Shown here: positions 25,110 through 34,215 of the stretch, piece by piece
Numbering within the stretch: the stretch's first letter is position 1
How the letters are laid out: the number at the start of each line of letters is the position of its first letter
Assembly: GCA_017471505.1 (NCBI GenBank)
Contig: JAFUTC010000002.1
Coordinates: 1 to 64,000 of the forward strand
Length of the DNA: 64,000 nt
Source of the DNA: Alloprevotella sp.
GTDB taxonomy: Bacteria > Bacteroidota > Bacteroidia > Bacteroidales > Bacteroidaceae
Direction: 5' to 3'
Translations under genes and position numbers: made by a program
The notes under the pieces: model-generated
What the model was told of the DNA's origin: nothing
The model's input: only the letters and a program-made list of their open reading frames with translations
Database searches by the model: none

Positions 25110-25206
25110 TCGGATTATGAAATTTCAAAATGCGTCGTTTTGCTTTTAACGAATTTTATTAGAACTTTGCCATGCCATAATGCGACATGCTGGTTGCATA
25201 TATTTC
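25110..25206 (+). repeat. Possible in-phase 21-base units upstream of dnaA
   Basis: Three cores resemble the array unit and lie on one 21-base grid: ATTATG at 25114 (GGATTATGAAATTTCAAA), ATAATG at 25177 (CCATAATGCGAC) and ATATAT at 25198 (TTGCATATATTTC). The positions 25135 and 25156 between them have decayed or were never units. The gap is A/T-rich, so chance matches are possible. No standard DnaA box (TTATCCACA) is seen in the tatA-dnaA gap. Confidence 0.35.
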
Positions 25207-26532
25207 ATGGAGGATAAATTTAAGACATATTGGGATAATTGCCGACTTTTGCTTAAAAGCCAAGTTCCCGAACAACAGTTCGAAACTTGGTTTTCTTCTG
25301 TGGAATATGCACATTTCTCAGGTGACCGGCTGACGCTCTACGTTCCCAATCGCATCGTGGCCGACTATATTGAAGGACATTTTGCCAAAGAACTAAAGAA
25401 AAGCATCACCTCTACTTTCGGTCCGGAAATCCAACTTGTCTTTCAGATAAAAAGCACCGTAGAAACCCCCGACGAAGAAAACTCCCACAGAAATAATTCC
25501 GCCCCCCGAATCGACTCACATCTGAACGAAAACTTCACGATGGAATCGTTTTTGGAAGGCACGAGCAACAAGACCGCCCGTTCTGTCGGCAAAGCCATCG
25601 CGAAGAATCCGGGCAAAATGGCGTTCAATCCGTTCTTCGTATATGGTTCCAGCGGCGTAGGCAAGACCCACCTGATAAACGCAATAGGCTTGAAGACGCT
25701 GGAACTGCACCCGGAGAAGCGCGTGCTTTACATCCCAGCCCATCTCTTTAAGGTACAGTTCAGCGAAGCAGCAGTCACGAACAAACTGAATGATTTTATT
25801 CATTTCTACCAAAGCATCGACGTGCTGATTATAGACGACATTCAGGAGTTCACAACGGCTAAGACGCAACAAGCCTTTTTCCATATCTTCAACCATCTGC
25901 ATCTCAACGGCCGCCAGATAATCATCTCGTCCGACAGAGAACCCGCAAAATTCGAGGGCATAGAGGAACGCATGCTTTCCAGGTTCAACTCTGGCATCAC
26001 CGCCGAGATTGAACGTCCCGACATAGCCTTGCGTCGCGCTTTCATACAGGCAAAGCTCCGCCGCGACGGGTTGCGCTTCCCCAAAGAGGTCGTGGACTAC
26101 ATCGTGAACCATGTAGAGAGTAGCGTCAGGGAGTTGCAGGGCATCATCAACTCGCTGATGGCCTATTCCGTAGTGGACGACTGCAACATCAACCTCGAAC
26201 TGGCTGAGCGCGTAGTGGCACGAGCCGTCAACTTAGAGAAACGCGAACTTTCCCCGGAAAGTATTCTCCAATCGGTCTGCAAGAACAAAAAGGTCAAAGT
26301 ACGCGACGTGCTATCGAAAGAGAGAAAACAGCCCATCGTATTAGCGCGTCAGTTGGCCATGTACCTCATCCACAAATATACCCAAGTCTCTTATGCCGAA
26401 ATAGGGCGTATCATGGGCAAGAAAGACCATACAACCGTGTTGCATGCCTGTGACCGCATAAAAAAACGCCTTGCCACCGACAAAGACTTCCGTAAAGAAG
26501 TTGAAGAAATCGAGGTTTCACTCAAGAAGTAA
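25207..26532 (+). CDS. dnaA: Chromosomal replication initiator protein DnaA
   Basis: A 441-residue protein from MEDKFKTYWDN: domain I (1-~85), a short variable linker, the AAA+ domain with Walker A GSSGVGKT (147-154) and Walker B LIIDDIQEF, and domain IV with the DnaA-box-binding signature YAEIGRIMGKKDHTTVLHAC. An upstream ATG at 25180 would add nine atypical residues. The stop codon overlaps the ATG of the following SDR gene by one base. DnaA opens the origin; no origin-like cluster of boxes is visible here. Confidence 0.97.
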   Translation: MEDKFKTYWDNCRLLLKSQVPEQQFETWFSSVEYAHFSGDRLTLYVPNRIVADYIEGHFAKELKKSITSTFGPEIQLVFQIKSTVETPDEENSHRNNSAPRIDSHLNENFTMESFLEGTSNKTARSVGKAIAKNPGKMAFNPFFVYGSSGVGKTHLINAIGLKTLELHPEKRVLYIPAHLFKVQFSEAAVTNKLNDFIHFYQSIDVLIIDDIQEFTTAKTQQAFFHIFNHLHLNGRQIIISSDREPAKFEGIEERMLSRFNSGITAEIERPDIALRRAFIQAKLRRDGLRFPKEVVDYIVNHVESSVRELQGIINSLMAYSVVDDCNINLELAERVVARAVNLEKRELSPESILQSVCKNKKVKVRDVLSKERKQPIVLARQLAMYLIHKYTQVSYAEIGRIMGKKDHTTVLHACDRIKKRLATDKDFRKEVEEIEVSLKK

Positions 26533-27350
26533 TGTTCTCACAGTTCCTACATAAATTCTTTAAGTATATCCGATTCTGCACTCAAGGCGGATATACTAAC
26601 CTTCATGTTGCTACCATTACGGAAGGCGCGCTTCTGCAAGACAAACGCATTATTATCACAGGCGGTTCCGACGGAATAGGACTTGCAATGGCAAACACTT
26701 TTATCCATCAAGGTGCAAAAGTACTGATATGTGGACGCCGGCAGGAGAAACTGGACGAAGCCAAAAGTAAAATCAATAGCGACAAGCTCTTTTCGATGCA
26801 ATGGGACGTGAGTCTGATTGATAGCCTTGAGACAAAATTGCAAGAAGCTATTAAAATTCTTGGCGGACTTGACATTTTCTTCAACAATGCCGCTTTTCTC
26901 GCCGCAGAGAAAAAGACGATGGATTTTTTCAATACCACTTTGCAGACAAATGTCACTGCGCCCTATGTGCTTTGCAGACTTGTCGGCGACTACTATAAGC
27001 AAAACAACAAAGAACAAGGCGGAAAAATAATCAACACCTCAAGCATCAACGCCAATCAGAGTAGCACGCATCCCTATTTCTTATCCAAATCTGCTCTTAA
27101 CTCACTCACTCGGGGATACGCTAAAGAATTTGCCGCATACAATATTATTGTCAACGCCATTGCCCCAGGCTATTGTGCCTCGAGCATAAACTGGCGCGAC
27201 GTTAGTCGTAATGCTTACGATTCTGATACGGCCAATCATCGAATTACTACGCCACAAGACGTTGCATCTCTGGCTCTTTTCCTCGCTTCGGACATGAGTA
27301 ATGCCATCATTGGTCAGGTGCTTACCATTGACGGAGGGTCCACGCTGTAG
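26532..27350 (+). CDS. Short-chain dehydrogenase/reductase
   Basis: A 272-residue SDR. Its nucleotide-binding motif TGGSDGIG is at 43-50, with NNAAF, NTSSINANQ and the catalytic YxxxK as YFLSK, and IAPGYCASSI after that. The first ~33 residues precede the usual SDR start and contain no alternative ATG; the annotated ATG overlaps the dnaA stop (TAATG), suggesting coupled translation. The substrate is unknown. It lies with an aldo/keto reductase gene 60 bases downstream, so the two may act on related carbonyl compounds. Confidence 0.82.
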   Translation: MFSQFLHKFFKYIRFCTQGGYTNLHVATITEGALLQDKRIIITGGSDGIGLAMANTFIHQGAKVLICGRRQEKLDEAKSKINSDKLFSMQWDVSLIDSLETKLQEAIKILGGLDIFFNNAAFLAAEKKTMDFFNTTLQTNVTAPYVLCRLVGDYYKQNNKEQGGKIINTSSINANQSSTHPYFLSKSALNSLTRGYAKEFAAYNIIVNAIAPGYCASSINWRDVSRNAYDSDTANHRITTPQDVASLALFLASDMSNAIIGQVLTIDGGSTL

Positions 27351-27410
27351 ACATATCTTGCGTGGGCAGACTTCGCATATTTCCCTTCCCCAGAAAAACC
27401 GATTATAAAT

Positions 27411-28274
27411 ATGGAGCATCTGTTGTTGTCGAACGGAGTCGTAATGCCCCAAGTCGGACTCGGCACTTATACACTCAAAGACCAAACACTTGAGTCCGTA
27501 GTATTACGCGCTGCAGAGGATGGATACTCCATGTTTGACACAGCAAGCCGTTATGGCAACGAAGAAGCCTTGGGCCATGCACTTAAGACTACTTTGCTGC
27601 CGCGCGAAAAGTTATTTATCACGACAAAACTGTATGTGCTGGATATTTACCGCTTCTATCATCCGCGCTACCATATTATGTGGAGAAACAAGACTGTAGA
27701 AGATGCCTACGACAATAGCTGTTCCCGCTTAGGCGTTGCACAAGCAGATCTTTACCTACTCCATGCCTGCTGGCCTCCAGTCCTAAAGAAAATGTGGCGT
27801 GGGATAGAAGACCTCTATTTAAGCGGACGGGTTCGCGCCATTGGCGTGGCAAATTTTGGCATACCGCAACTGGAGTTGTTGAACCAGATAAATCCGCGTG
27901 TCATGCCTATGGTCAACCAACTGGAGTGTACTCCGTATTTCCACAACAGGCCTGCCATCGAGAAAAGCCGTCAGTTGGGAATGCAAGTCTATGCCACTTC
28001 CCCATTAGGCCGCGGTTTGGTTACGGAACAACTGTTGGCCGAACCAGTTCTACAGACCATCGCGTCGCAAGTAGGGCGTTCGCCGGCACAGGTCGTATTG
28101 CGCTGGGTGATACAACAGCGGTTGGGTGTTCTCAGCCGTAGCAAAAAGACCGAGAAAGTATCTCAGAACATTCAACTATTCGACTTTTGTCTGACAAAAG
28201 AGCAGATGCAAGCCATATCAAAGTTGGAATGCAACCTGTCTACTTCCAGCGGAATTGTACACTACGTTCCCTGA
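27411..28274 (+). CDS. Aldo/keto reductase
   Basis: The 287-residue protein shows the single-domain AKR barrel: LGTYTLKD near the start, catalytic Asp and Tyr in GYSMFDTASRYGNEEALG, Lys in FITTKLYV, His in LLHACWPP, and the cofactor-binding C-terminal part SPLGRGLV and LSRSKKTEKVSQN. No iron-sulfur motifs or signal peptide, in contrast to the AKR at 21040. It probably acts in the cytoplasm with NADPH; the substrate is unknown. Encoded after the SDR gene. Confidence 0.87.
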   Translation: MEHLLLSNGVVMPQVGLGTYTLKDQTLESVVLRAAEDGYSMFDTASRYGNEEALGHALKTTLLPREKLFITTKLYVLDIYRFYHPRYHIMWRNKTVEDAYDNSCSRLGVAQADLYLLHACWPPVLKKMWRGIEDLYLSGRVRAIGVANFGIPQLELLNQINPRVMPMVNQLECTPYFHNRPAIEKSRQLGMQVYATSPLGRGLVTEQLLAEPVLQTIASQVGRSPAQVVLRWVIQQRLGVLSRSKKTEKVSQNIQLFDFCLTKEQMQAISKLECNLSTSSGIVHYVP

Positions 28275-28400
28275 CGCCTACATCACCAACCTTTTCCGCA
28301 GCCCATATACTCCAGGTTTTCCCAATAAGATTGTCAGTGCAAATTCCTTGTTTGTTCTGACAGCCACCTTGTTGTTTTATGCAATTCAAACTGCTTGTAT

Positions 28401-28431
28401 TTTGAAAATTAAGGTATAGGTGCTAATTTCG
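28401..28431 (+). promoter_or_regulatory. Promoter of the amidase gene
   Basis: TTTG (28401-28404), exactly 19 bases, then TAATTTCG (28424-28431), ending 23 bases before the ATG. Confidence 0.65.
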
Positions 28432-28454
28432 CAGATTGAACGAAGAATTTCATT

Positions 28455-29621
28455 ATGCAAAAAATGCTTCGCCTAATATTGTCGGTCGTGGTGCTTATGG
28501 TTTGCACAAGCACTGCTATGGCGCAAAAGAAATTCACTATTGTCATTGACGCGGGCCATGGTGGACACGATGCCGGTGCTATTGGCGATTTCTCACGCGA
28601 AAAGGATATCTGTCTGAAAGTGGCTCTGGCCTTCGGCAAGATGCTGGAGGAGAAGAGCAAGGACGTACGCGTTTTGTACACCCGAAAGACCGATGTGTTC
28701 ATTCCCCTATACCAGCGGCCTCAGGTAGCCAACAAGGCAAAGGCCGACCTATTCGTTTCGATTCATGTAAACTCGGTTGAAAAAGGATCGCCGCGCACGG
28801 CTCGCGGAGTAGAGACCTATACGAACGGAATTGCGCAGTCGAAGGCAAACATGGCCGTGGCGCAGCGCGAGAACTCGGTAATTCTGCTCGAAAGCGACTA
28901 TAAGGAGCACTACGACGGCTTTAATCCGAACGAACCGGAGTCGTATGTCATGTGGGAGTTCATGCAGAATCAGTACATGGCAAAGAGTGTCGAGCTGGCC
29001 CGATGCTTCCAGCTGCAGCTGCGTCAGTCGGGCGGACGCCAAGACCGCGGGGTAAAGCAGACCAGCCTTGCGGTTCTGCGCGGTGCCACTATGCCAAGCG
29101 TGCTGGTGGAAGTCGGATTTATCTCGACCCCGCAGGAAGAGCAGTTCCTCAATACGCCCCAAGGCATACAGACCACGGCTCTATGTCTGTACAACGGCGT
29201 TGTCGACTACCGCAACAAGCACGACCGCCGCAGCAATAAGCTCTCGACCGAGCCTGTGCCTAAACCTGTCGCCAGCGAGCCTGCTGCAACTCCCGAAGCC
29301 AAACCTGCGGCCAAGGAGGCGGCACCTGCCGTGCAGCCCGAGCCACAACCGGCCAAAGAAACCGCACAAAGCGAGCCGAAGCCCGCCACTCCGAACTTCC
29401 GCATCCAATTTCTCACGTCGCCCCATAAGCTTGCCGACAACGATGCCCGTCTTTCCGGCCTCGACCACGTCAGCTTCTACCGCGACGGACAGCTCTACAA
29501 ATACACGTCGGGCACCTATGCCACGCGGGCAGAAGCCAACAAGAAGATTGGCGAGGTGCGCCAGCGCTATCCCGACGCCTTTATCGTGAAATTCATGGGC
29601 GACGAGCGGGCCACACAATAG
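28455..29621 (+). CDS. N-acetylmuramoyl-L-alanine amidase with C-terminal SPOR-like region
   Basis: A 388-residue exported protein: signal peptide about 1-23 (VCTSTAMAQ), Amidase_3 domain with the zinc ligands in VIDAGHGGHDAG, Glu in SREKDICLKVA, His in VSIHVNSVE and the catalytic Glu in VLVEVGFIS, then a Pro/Ala/Lys-rich linker (about 255-312) and a C-terminal part (FRIQFLTSPHKLADND, YRDGQLYKYTSGTY) that fits a SPOR peptidoglycan-binding fold. It cleaves septal peptidoglycan during cell separation. A second ATG nine bases in could also serve. mlaD follows 62 bases later. Confidence 0.9.
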   Translation: MQKMLRLILSVVVLMVCTSTAMAQKKFTIVIDAGHGGHDAGAIGDFSREKDICLKVALAFGKMLEEKSKDVRVLYTRKTDVFIPLYQRPQVANKAKADLFVSIHVNSVEKGSPRTARGVETYTNGIAQSKANMAVAQRENSVILLESDYKEHYDGFNPNEPESYVMWEFMQNQYMAKSVELARCFQLQLRQSGGRQDRGVKQTSLAVLRGATMPSVLVEVGFISTPQEEQFLNTPQGIQTTALCLYNGVVDYRNKHDRRSNKLSTEPVPKPVASEPAATPEAKPAAKEAAPAVQPEPQPAKETAQSEPKPATPNFRIQFLTSPHKLADNDARLSGLDHVSFYRDGQLYKYTSGTYATRAEANKKIGEVRQRYPDAFIVKFMGDERATQ

Positions 29622-29683
29622 CATCGTCCCGCAAGACTGAGCACCATTTCCACGCCACTATCCCTTAGCCAACACATCCAGTC

Positions 29684-30610
29684 ATGAAAATTTTTACAAA
29701 AGAAGTAAAAATCGCTCTCACGGCCATTCTGGCCATCGCCCTGCTCTACTATATCATCAGTTTTATGAAGGGCGTCAACATCTTTAAGTCGAGCAACACC
29801 TACTTTGTGCAGTTCGAGAACATCCAGGGCCTTCCCGTCTCGTCGTCGGTCTACGCCAACGGTTTCCCCGTGGGCATCGTGCGCGACATTGTGTACGACT
29901 ACGACCGCACCGACAAAGTGGTGGTAATCGTCGACCTTGACAAGGCTATGCAAGTGCCCAAGGGAACTCGCGCCGAGTTGGAGACGTCTTTGATGGGCGG
30001 AGTGACCATGAGCCTGCTTCTCGGCCCGAATCCGACCGACCTGGTCAGCAAGGGCGATACGATTATCGGACAGGTGCATCAAGGTGCGCTCGCACAAGCC
30101 GAGAAGATTGTGCCCGACCTCATTGCCATGGCTCCGAAGCTCGACTCTATCATGACCAACCTCAATCAACTCACCGGCGATCCCGCACTTCGCCAAACTC
30201 TGGCCAATGCCGCCGCGCTGACCAGCAATCTGAAGAGTTCGTCGGACAAGCTCAACGCGATGATGAATAACGACCTGCCGCAAATCATGACTCACCTACA
30301 CCAGGTCAGTAAGAACTTCGATCAGGTTAGCGGCGACATCAGCAATGCCCAACTGGGAACGACGCTGGCCGAACTGGGCAACACGCTCAACGAAGTAAAG
30401 CAGTTCTCGGCAAATCTCAACAGCATCTCCACAAACCTCGACCAGAAACTCAACGGCAAGGACAACTCGCTCGGACTGCTGCTCAACGACCGCAAACTAT
30501 ACGACAACCTGAACCACACCATAGAGAGCGCCGACACTCTCGTAACCGACCTGAAGCTGCACCCAAAGCGCTACGTGCACTTCAGCGTGTTCGGTGGCAA
30601 AAACAAGTAG
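29684..30610 (+). CDS. MlaD family (MCE domain) lipid-transport protein
   Basis: The 308-residue protein has one N-terminal membrane helix (VKIALTAILAIALLYYIISF), then the MCE domain (YFVQFENIQGLPVSSSVYANGFPVGIVRDI...ETSLMGGVTMSLLL). The C-terminal half is helical with regular Leu/Asn/Ser patterns that could form a coiled-coil tube (NLNSISTNLDQKLNG). MlaD-type proteins bind phospholipids and move them between the inner and outer membranes; the ABC partners MlaE and MlaF are not adjacent here. Confidence 0.9.
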   Translation: MKIFTKEVKIALTAILAIALLYYIISFMKGVNIFKSSNTYFVQFENIQGLPVSSSVYANGFPVGIVRDIVYDYDRTDKVVVIVDLDKAMQVPKGTRAELETSLMGGVTMSLLLGPNPTDLVSKGDTIIGQVHQGALAQAEKIVPDLIAMAPKLDSIMTNLNQLTGDPALRQTLANAAALTSNLKSSSDKLNAMMNNDLPQIMTHLHQVSKNFDQVSGDISNAQLGTTLAELGNTLNEVKQFSANLNSISTNLDQKLNGKDNSLGLLLNDRKLYDNLNHTIESADTLVTDLKLHPKRYVHFSVFGGKNK

Positions 30611-30621
30611 AAGCTTGTCTG

Positions 30622-30747
30622 TCGCATAATGTGACAGAAAAATTGCATAATCGAATCTGAGAATTGCATAATACAATTTGAAAATTGCATAATTGAATTT
30701 CGCGATTGTATTATGCAATTTTTTCATCCCATAATCCAACTTTTTCC
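30622..30747. repeat. 21-base phased repeat array C (six units)
   Basis: Cores start at 30626 (ATAATG), 30647 (ATAATC), 30668 (ATAATA), 30689 (ATAATT), 30710 (ATTATG) and 30731 (ATAATC), all exactly 21 bases apart. Flanks are TTGC before and CAATTT or GAATTT after. It fills most of the 149-base gap between mlaD and the AI-2E family permease, and ends about 13 bases before that start codon; any translated peptide in it would only repeat heptads. Confidence 0.9.
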
Positions 30748-30759
30748 TCCTACAGACTC

Positions 30760-31869
30760 ATGACCCGACAAAAGAAAGAAATCAACTTCGACCGCTTTGT
30801 GCGCGGACTGATTGCATTATCCGGCTTCGTGCTGCTATACCTGCTCATCGTCTATCTGAGTCCGGTATTGCTGCCTTTCTTTATAGCCTGGCTCTTCGCC
30901 TATATGCTCTACCCCATCGTCCGATTCTTCGAAGTGAAATGCCGGCTGCGGTCGCGCCTGCTTAGCATCATCCTGACACTCGGTCTTGTGGGAGGTATTG
31001 CCACGGCTGTAGGAATGGCCATCGTGCCTGCCTTTCTCGACGAGATGAGCCATCTCAAGGTGGTGGCCCATAACTACGTGACAAACGACAATAATGAAAT
31101 AAAGCAGATTCCTCAACAGTTGCAGGAACTGGCCAAGACCTATCTGAGCGAAGAAAAGATATCCGAGTTCATCCAGCAGTCCAACGTTCAGGAAATCATA
31201 CAGAAGATGGTGCCCAAAGTATGGGGACTGCTGCGCTCTACGGCCGGCATCGTCATCAGCATCATTTCGTCGCTCATCGGCATACTCTATTTCTTCTTCC
31301 TGCTTATCGACTACGAGCGCTACTCGGAGGGATGGAAGAAACTCATACCCCACAAGAACCGTTCGACTACCGTGCAGGTGGTCGGCGACGTGGAACGAAA
31401 TATGAACGCCTACTTCCGCGGCCAGGCCCTGGTGGCCCTGTCGAACTGCATTATGTTTTCCATCGGTTTCGCGTTGCTGGGCCTTCCCGTGCCTGTGGCG
31501 CTGGGCATCTTCATCGGCATCATCAGTTTCGTGCCCTACCTGCAGCTCATCGGCTTTATCCCCGCCACGCTCTTGGCTTTCCTGCACAGCCTGGAGACCG
31601 GACAAAACTTCTGGCTACTCATGGGCGGCGTCTGCCTGGTCTATATTGTCGTGCAAATACTGCAAGACACCATCGTGACGCCCAAGGTTATGGGCAAAAT
31701 TATGGGATTGCGTCCGGCCATCGTCTTATTGTCGCTGACGGTATGGGGATACATGCTCGGCGTAATTGGCTTGATCATCGCGCTGCCAATGACCACCCTG
31801 CTCATTTCCTACTACACGCGCTACATACAACAGACCGACCCGACGGTACAACCGTCAGACCAGTCGTAA
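30760..31869 (+). CDS. AI-2E family transporter (permease)
   Basis: With the ATG at 30760 the protein has 369 residues and about eight membrane helices: two near the N-terminus (IALSGFVLLYLLIVYLSPVLL, FFIAWLFAYMLYPIVR), one after SIILTLGLVGGIATAVGMAIV, then a soluble segment, then a C-terminal set (ISIISSLIGILYFFFLL and onwards). The conserved PK-VMG-IMGLRP region is present. The family includes TqsA and sodium/proton exporters, so the substrate remains open. The earlier ATG at 30706 lies inside the repeat array and is not used. Confidence 0.88.
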   Translation: MTRQKKEINFDRFVRGLIALSGFVLLYLLIVYLSPVLLPFFIAWLFAYMLYPIVRFFEVKCRLRSRLLSIILTLGLVGGIATAVGMAIVPAFLDEMSHLKVVAHNYVTNDNNEIKQIPQQLQELAKTYLSEEKISEFIQQSNVQEIIQKMVPKVWGLLRSTAGIVISIISSLIGILYFFFLLIDYERYSEGWKKLIPHKNRSTTVQVVGDVERNMNAYFRGQALVALSNCIMFSIGFALLGLPVPVALGIFIGIISFVPYLQLIGFIPATLLAFLHSLETGQNFWLLMGGVCLVYIVVQILQDTIVTPKVMGKIMGLRPAIVLLSLTVWGYMLGVIGLIIALPMTTLLISYYTRYIQQTDPTVQPSDQS

Positions 31870-31949
31870 GAACCGATTTGCATGGCTGTTGCTGAAGCCT
31901 GTCAAAAGATTATTGCTTCTGCCCAGCCAGTCAAAACGTCGAATGAATA

Positions 31950-31993
31950 AAAAAACACAGGGCCACAAAACAAATTGTGGTCCTGTGTTTTTT
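31950..31993. terminator. Bidirectional terminator between the permease and pheS
   Basis: A long hairpin with arms CACAGGNCCACA and TGTGGNCCTGTG (31956-31967, 31976-31987) and A/T tracts on both sides (six A, six T). It lies between convergent genes, so it serves both. Confidence 0.85.
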
Positions 31994-32137
31994 ATAGTGT
32001 AAGCCGTTCTGTCCGGCCCTCACCTTTACTGAGCATAACTCCTAATCAATCCGCACCAAAGCATGATGCAATCATCTGCTTCTCATATTGGTTGTCAGGA
32101 TTCAGTAAGTAGAGAAAAATGTTCAACAATGGTGCAC

Positions 32138-33181
32138 CTATCCGGCACTGGTAAATTCTTCGAGGAAACGGACGTCGTTCTCGGAGAACATACGCAGGTC
32201 GCGCACTCGATAGAGCAGGTTGGCGATACGCTCGAGTCCCATGCCGAACGCATAGCCCATATATTTTGTCGAATCGATGCCGTTGAGTTCAAGTACGTTG
32301 GGGTCAACCATACCACAGCCCAAGATTTCTACCCAACCTGTGCCCTTGCAGAGCGCACAGGTGTGGCCGTCTTCCGTGTGCCCCGTTCCGCCGCAAATGT
32401 GGCAGCTAATGTCCATTTCTGCACTCGGTTCGGTGAACGGGAAGTAGGACGGACGCATCCGGATTTGGGTCTGCGCACCGAAGAGTTCGCGACTGAACGA
32501 CAGCATTACCTGCATGAGGTCGGCAAACGACACTTTCTCGTCGATGTAAAGCCCCTCGAGCTGATGGAAGAAGCAATGGGCACGCGACGATATGGCCTCG
32601 TTGCGATAGACACGCCCCGGGCAGATGACGCGTATGGGCGGCTCCGTCTTCTCCATGACGCGAGCTTGGACGCTGCTAGTATGCGTGCGAAGCACTATGT
32701 CGGGGTGCTGCTCCACGAAGAAAGTGTCCTGCATGTCGCGGGCCGGATGGTCTTCGGCAAAGTTCATCGACGAGAACACGTGCCAGTCGTCTTCCACCTC
32801 AGGTCCGTCGGCCATTGTGAAGCCCATGTGCGAGAAGATGTCTATCAGGCGCTCCTTGACAATGTTGATAGGATGGCGCGTACCCAAGGGAAGCGGATAC
32901 GGCGTACGCGTCAAGTCGGGAACGTCGGTGGCGTCGTCCTGCTGCATAAGACTGTTGCGCAGTTCGTTAATCTTTTCCTGCGCCTGCGTCTTGAGTTCGT
33001 TCAGTTTCATACCGATGGTGCGCTTCTCCTCATTGGGAACGTCGCGGAACTCGGTCATCAGGTCGTTCAGAAGGCCCTTCTTGCTCAGATACTTTATGCG
33101 AAGTGCCTCCAATTCCTCTGCATTTTTTGCATGGAGCTGTTGCACCTGCTGAAGCAATTCTTGTATTTTTTCTGCTAACAT
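32138..33181 (-). CDS. pheS: Phenylalanine--tRNA ligase alpha subunit
   Basis: A 347-residue protein: N-terminal coiled-coil arm (about 1-85, AEKIQELLQQVQQLHAKNAEE), the class II catalytic domain with PLPLGTRHPI, GPEVEDDWHVFSSMNFAEDHPARD, PSYFPFTEPS, a zinc-knuckle-like insert (CHICGG...CALCKGTGW) and motif 3 GMGLERIANLLY. It charges tRNA-Phe together with PheT, which is not in this window. The length is standard. A small hairpin sits at 33212-33234 in its leader. Confidence 0.97.
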   Translation of the reverse strand: MLAEKIQELLQQVQQLHAKNAEELEALRIKYLSKKGLLNDLMTEFRDVPNEEKRTIGMKLNELKTQAQEKINELRNSLMQQDDATDVPDLTRTPYPLPLGTRHPINIVKERLIDIFSHMGFTMADGPEVEDDWHVFSSMNFAEDHPARDMQDTFFVEQHPDIVLRTHTSSVQARVMEKTEPPIRVICPGRVYRNEAISSRAHCFFHQLEGLYIDEKVSFADLMQVMLSFSRELFGAQTQIRMRPSYFPFTEPSAEMDISCHICGGTGHTEDGHTCALCKGTGWVEILGCGMVDPNVLELNGIDSTKYMGYAFGMGLERIANLLYRVRDLRMFSENDVRFLEEFTSAG

Positions 33182-33211
33182 GTGTGTATAGAAATTCAGA
33201 TTATGGTGGGC

Positions 33212-33234
33212 ATAGAAAGCACAATTCTTTCTAT
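33212..33234 (-). promoter_or_regulatory. Small inverted repeat in the pheS leader
   Basis: ATAGAAAG (33212-33219) and CTTTCTAT (33227-33234) form an 8-bp stem with a 7-base loop, 31 bases before the pheS start. It could be a protein-binding site or RNA hairpin; nothing more can be said. Confidence 0.3.
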
Positions 33235-33380
33235 CAGCGTGCTAAATTAAACTATTTGTAGCGAAGAGAAAAACCCTCAAACAAAAAGCCTATGAAAAAA
33301 TATGCGTTCTATCTGATAAAGATACGGTAAAAAACAAGTAACTTCGCCAGTGATTTTGAAACATTGCAAGGTTCATTCTT

Positions 33381-34208
33381 ATGAGATTTACTGCCTACTT
33401 GTTTGTCATCCTACTTTTCCTGACAGCCTGCTCAAGGAAAGGCAACGATATTGCCGACGAGGAGATTGCTCCGACGGACAGCGTCGTTCTGGCCGATACG
33501 ACAGACTCGGTCGAGGTTAAGGAAGTGCCTGTACCCAAGGCTGCCGACCTCATGTTCGACGACTTCATCTACAATTTCATGAGCAACAAATCGTTCCAGA
33601 ACAGTCGCGTCAAATTTCCGCTCAGTTATACGGCTCACGGAGAAACGAGGAAGATTGAGAAAAAACAATGGACGTTCGACTCGATATATGCCAATCAAGA
33701 TATTTTCCTCATGATTTTCCCCAACGAGAGTGCCCTGGAAAAGCGCAACACGGAGAAAACGACCAGCGTCGAAGTGCAGGAACTCGACTTCACACGCAAC
33801 AACATTAAGCAGTATAATTTCAACAAGGACGAAGGCCGTTGGACACTCTCGTCCATCCAAGAAAACCATCTCGACAAGGCTCCCAACCGCGAGTTTCTGC
33901 AATTCTACCAGAAATTCGCCTCGGATTCCATCTATCGCGAGCAACATATCCACAATCCGTTCACACTTGTTTTCCAAGACGAGGATACTTTTGAGCCCGT
34001 GCAAGGCATAGCCAGTCCGGAGCAATGGTGTATCTATGCGCCCGAATTGCCTCACGAGAAAATCACCAATGTCAACTACAATCAGGACATAAAGGATCCG
34101 ACGAAAGTAGTGTTGATGATTGGCACGCAAAACGGTTCGATGAGCAGCATATTGACTTTCCGCCAGCAAAACGGCGAGTGGAAACTCATTAAACTGGAAA
34201 ACAACTAA
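33381..34208 (+). CDS. Lipoprotein of the DUF4348 type
   Basis: A 275-residue protein with a lipoprotein signal (LFVILLFLTACS, lipid Cys17) and an acidic linker with repeated Asp/Thr (TDSVVLADTTDSVEV). The body has two halves of mixed strands and helices (DFIYNFMSNKSFQNSRVKFPLSY, QWCIYAPELPHEKITNVNY) and ends with the NTF2-like phrase SILTFRQQNGEWKLIKLE. The resemblance to DUF4348 lipoproteins of Bacteroidetes is from memory. It is cell-surface or periplasmic. It precedes murB by 7 bases, so it is probably co-transcribed. Confidence 0.7.
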   Translation: MRFTAYLFVILLFLTACSRKGNDIADEEIAPTDSVVLADTTDSVEVKEVPVPKAADLMFDDFIYNFMSNKSFQNSRVKFPLSYTAHGETRKIEKKQWTFDSIYANQDIFLMIFPNESALEKRNTEKTTSVEVQELDFTRNNIKQYNFNKDEGRWTLSSIQENHLDKAPNREFLQFYQKFASDSIYREQHIHNPFTLVFQDEDTFEPVQGIASPEQWCIYAPELPHEKITNVNYNQDIKDPTKVVLMIGTQNGSMSSILTFRQQNGEWKLIKLENN

Positions 34209-34215
34209 ACGTCCT

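Noticed and set aside
24968-25206. Origin of replication near dnaA
   Set aside because: I saw no cluster of TTATCCACA-type DnaA boxes, so no origin is claimed.
33212-33234. A T-box or attenuator for pheS
   Set aside because: Only one small hairpin is present, with no leader peptide, anti-terminator pairing or T-box sequence.
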